64,000 nt of DNA, from the NCBI GenBank assembly GCA_003243445.1, contig QFQQ01000013.1:50559-114558 (forward strand), written 5' to 3'. A model generated the notes under the pieces. That model made no database searches. It was not told the DNA's origin and saw nothing but the letters and a program-made list of their open reading frames with translations. Shown here one piece after another: positions 63,497 to 64,000 of this stretch. Position numbers and translations under genes: made by a program. The stretch is from Citrobacter freundii. Lineage in GTDB: Bacteria > Bacteroidota > Bacteroidia > Chitinophagales > Chitinophagaceae. Positions within the stretch are counted from its first letter, which is position 1, and every line of letters starts with the position of its first letter.

Positions 63497-63540
63497 TGGA
63501 TGAGCTATTAATTTTTATCTTTTAATGGATAGCTCATCCA
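63497..63540. repeat. Inverted repeat between mobA and mobB, candidate oriT
   Basis: TGGATGAGCTAT (63,497-63,508) and ATAGCTCATCCA (63,529-63,540) are perfect 12-bp arms with a 20-base spacer (AATTTTTATC and TTTTAATGG). No T run follows on either strand, which argues against a terminator. A hairpin beside relaxase genes is typical of oriT, but no nick site can be assigned here. Confidence 0.55.
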
Positions 63541-63543
63541 GGT

Positions 63544-63984
63544 CTAACGCTGTTTTTTCAGATGTTTGGCTTCAAATTCTTCGGTTAGCTGGATGATTTT
63601 CTGACACAACATTGCCATTTCAGCCGTCTGCTTTTCCAATTTGTACAGGAAAGCTGCGGCTTTCTTTTCCGAAAAATGACGGTACAACAGCTTTACAATC
63701 TGATTATAATTGATACCTATTGCCCGAAACTGGCTGTGAAAAGAAGTCAGTCGCATATAAAAATCAACCGTTCCTTTATCAATTTTGACCGACTTCATTT
63801 CCTTTCCGAACACTTGCGAAATGATAAACTTTGCTTTATTGGGCATTCCCGATACTTCAAAAAGCGATAAAAGTTTGGCATTTTCCTCATCTGTCAATCG
63901 GAAAACGTGGCGGTGGGTGCTTGGGTTGAGCTTGGGCTTACGACCGCCCTTATTCTGTTTGCTGTTATTGTTCTCGTTCATCAC
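63544..63984 (-). CDS. Relaxosome accessory protein, MobA-like
   Basis: A 146-residue DNA-binding protein of the mobilization type. The basic N-terminus (NKGGRKPKLNPSTHRHVFRLTDEENAKLLSLFE) fits a ribbon-helix-helix fold. The remainder is helical (YMRLTSFHSQFRAIGINYNQIVKLLYRHFSEKKA, then a coiled C-terminus). It usually binds oriT and recruits the relaxase. It is upstream of mobB by 87 bases that hold the inverted repeat. It begins 16 bases from the window edge, so its promoter is outside the view. Confidence 0.88.
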   Translation of the reverse strand: MMNENNNSKQNKGGRKPKLNPSTHRHVFRLTDEENAKLLSLFEVSGMPNKAKFIISQVFGKEMKSVKIDKGTVDFYMRLTSFHSQFRAIGINYNQIVKLLYRHFSEKKAAAFLYKLEKQTAEMAMLCQKIIQLTEEFEAKHLKKQR

Positions 63985-64000
63985 TAATCCATTTATAATT

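Larger units (their letters stand above)
25830..64000. mobile_element. Bacteroidota integrative conjugative element, left part (continues past window)
   Basis: The block contains rteC, excisionase-like HTH genes, DUF3945, topB, ORF6N, DUF1896, methylase-helicase, a TraG/MobC coupling protein, relaxase and MobA, an order I know from Bacteroidota ICEs related to CTnDOT. The base composition is AT-richer than the chromosome to the left and the intergenic word-palindromes stop at its border. No integrase or tra operon is in view, so both should lie to the right. Left end inferred at 25.8-26.0 kb. Confidence 0.85.

Overview
The window comes from a member of the Bacteroidota, most likely a Chitinophagaceae-like lineage (the rank below phylum is inference). 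The evidence is a PorP/SprF-type T9SS membrane protein, a large secreted protein with a gliding-motility-type (type B) T9SS sorting domain, no visible Shine-Dalgarno sites, Bacteroidota-style promoter elements and a Bacteroidota-type conjugative element.

Bases 1 to about 25,800 are ordinary chromosome of moderate GC. They carry a secreted protein cut by the window edge, a bifunctional RelA/SpoT enzyme, tRNA-Leu(TAG), trigger factor with a natural poly-His tail, a von Willebrand A surface protein, a tight cluster (sodium:solute symporter, O-methyltransferase, glucosaminidase-LysM, hypoxanthine phosphoribosyltransferase), an FAD-linked oxidase, T9SS-related proteins, RecG, a MraY/WecA-type sugar-phosphate transferase, a secreted hydrolase and small secreted or lipoproteins. 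Most gaps between these genes hold an unusual element: a short degenerate word repeated several times, a spacer, then the same word repeated in reverse complement. At least seven word families occur at eleven sites. None is seen in the second half of the window.

From about 25,830 to the right edge the DNA is AT-richer and belongs to an integrative conjugative element (ICE). Backbone genes are a frameshifted rteC, two excisionase-like HTH proteins, a DUF4099/DUF3945 protein, topoisomerase III, an ORF6N protein, a DUF1896 protein, a 1803-residue DNA methylase-helicase, an intact rteC, a TraG/MobC-type coupling protein, a MobB relaxase and a MobA-like relaxosome protein. The transfer (tra) genes and integrase are not in the window.

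Two cargo blocks interrupt the backbone, both on the minus strand. The first (32.6-35.7 kb) is an arsenic operon: ArsR, a Cys-rich DUF6428 protein, a metallophosphoesterase, a lipoyl-type GcvH protein and the ACR3 arsenite pump. It has no arsenate reductase, and two matching palindromes look like ArsR operators. The second (42.0-59.9 kb) holds a P-type ATPase, an HD protein, a VIT1/CCC1 metal transporter, a cytochrome b, PAP2, DUF3570, DUF4266, ApbE and thioredoxin genes (a likely envelope redox set), an LTA-synthase-like protein with a diacylglycerol kinase, and a CzcA-type metal efflux system whose pump is fused to its outer-membrane TolC partner. A degraded third rteC fragment at 41,778-41,888 marks an old rearrangement junction next to this block. 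The ICE therefore looks like a carrier of metal and arsenic resistance and envelope-redox functions.
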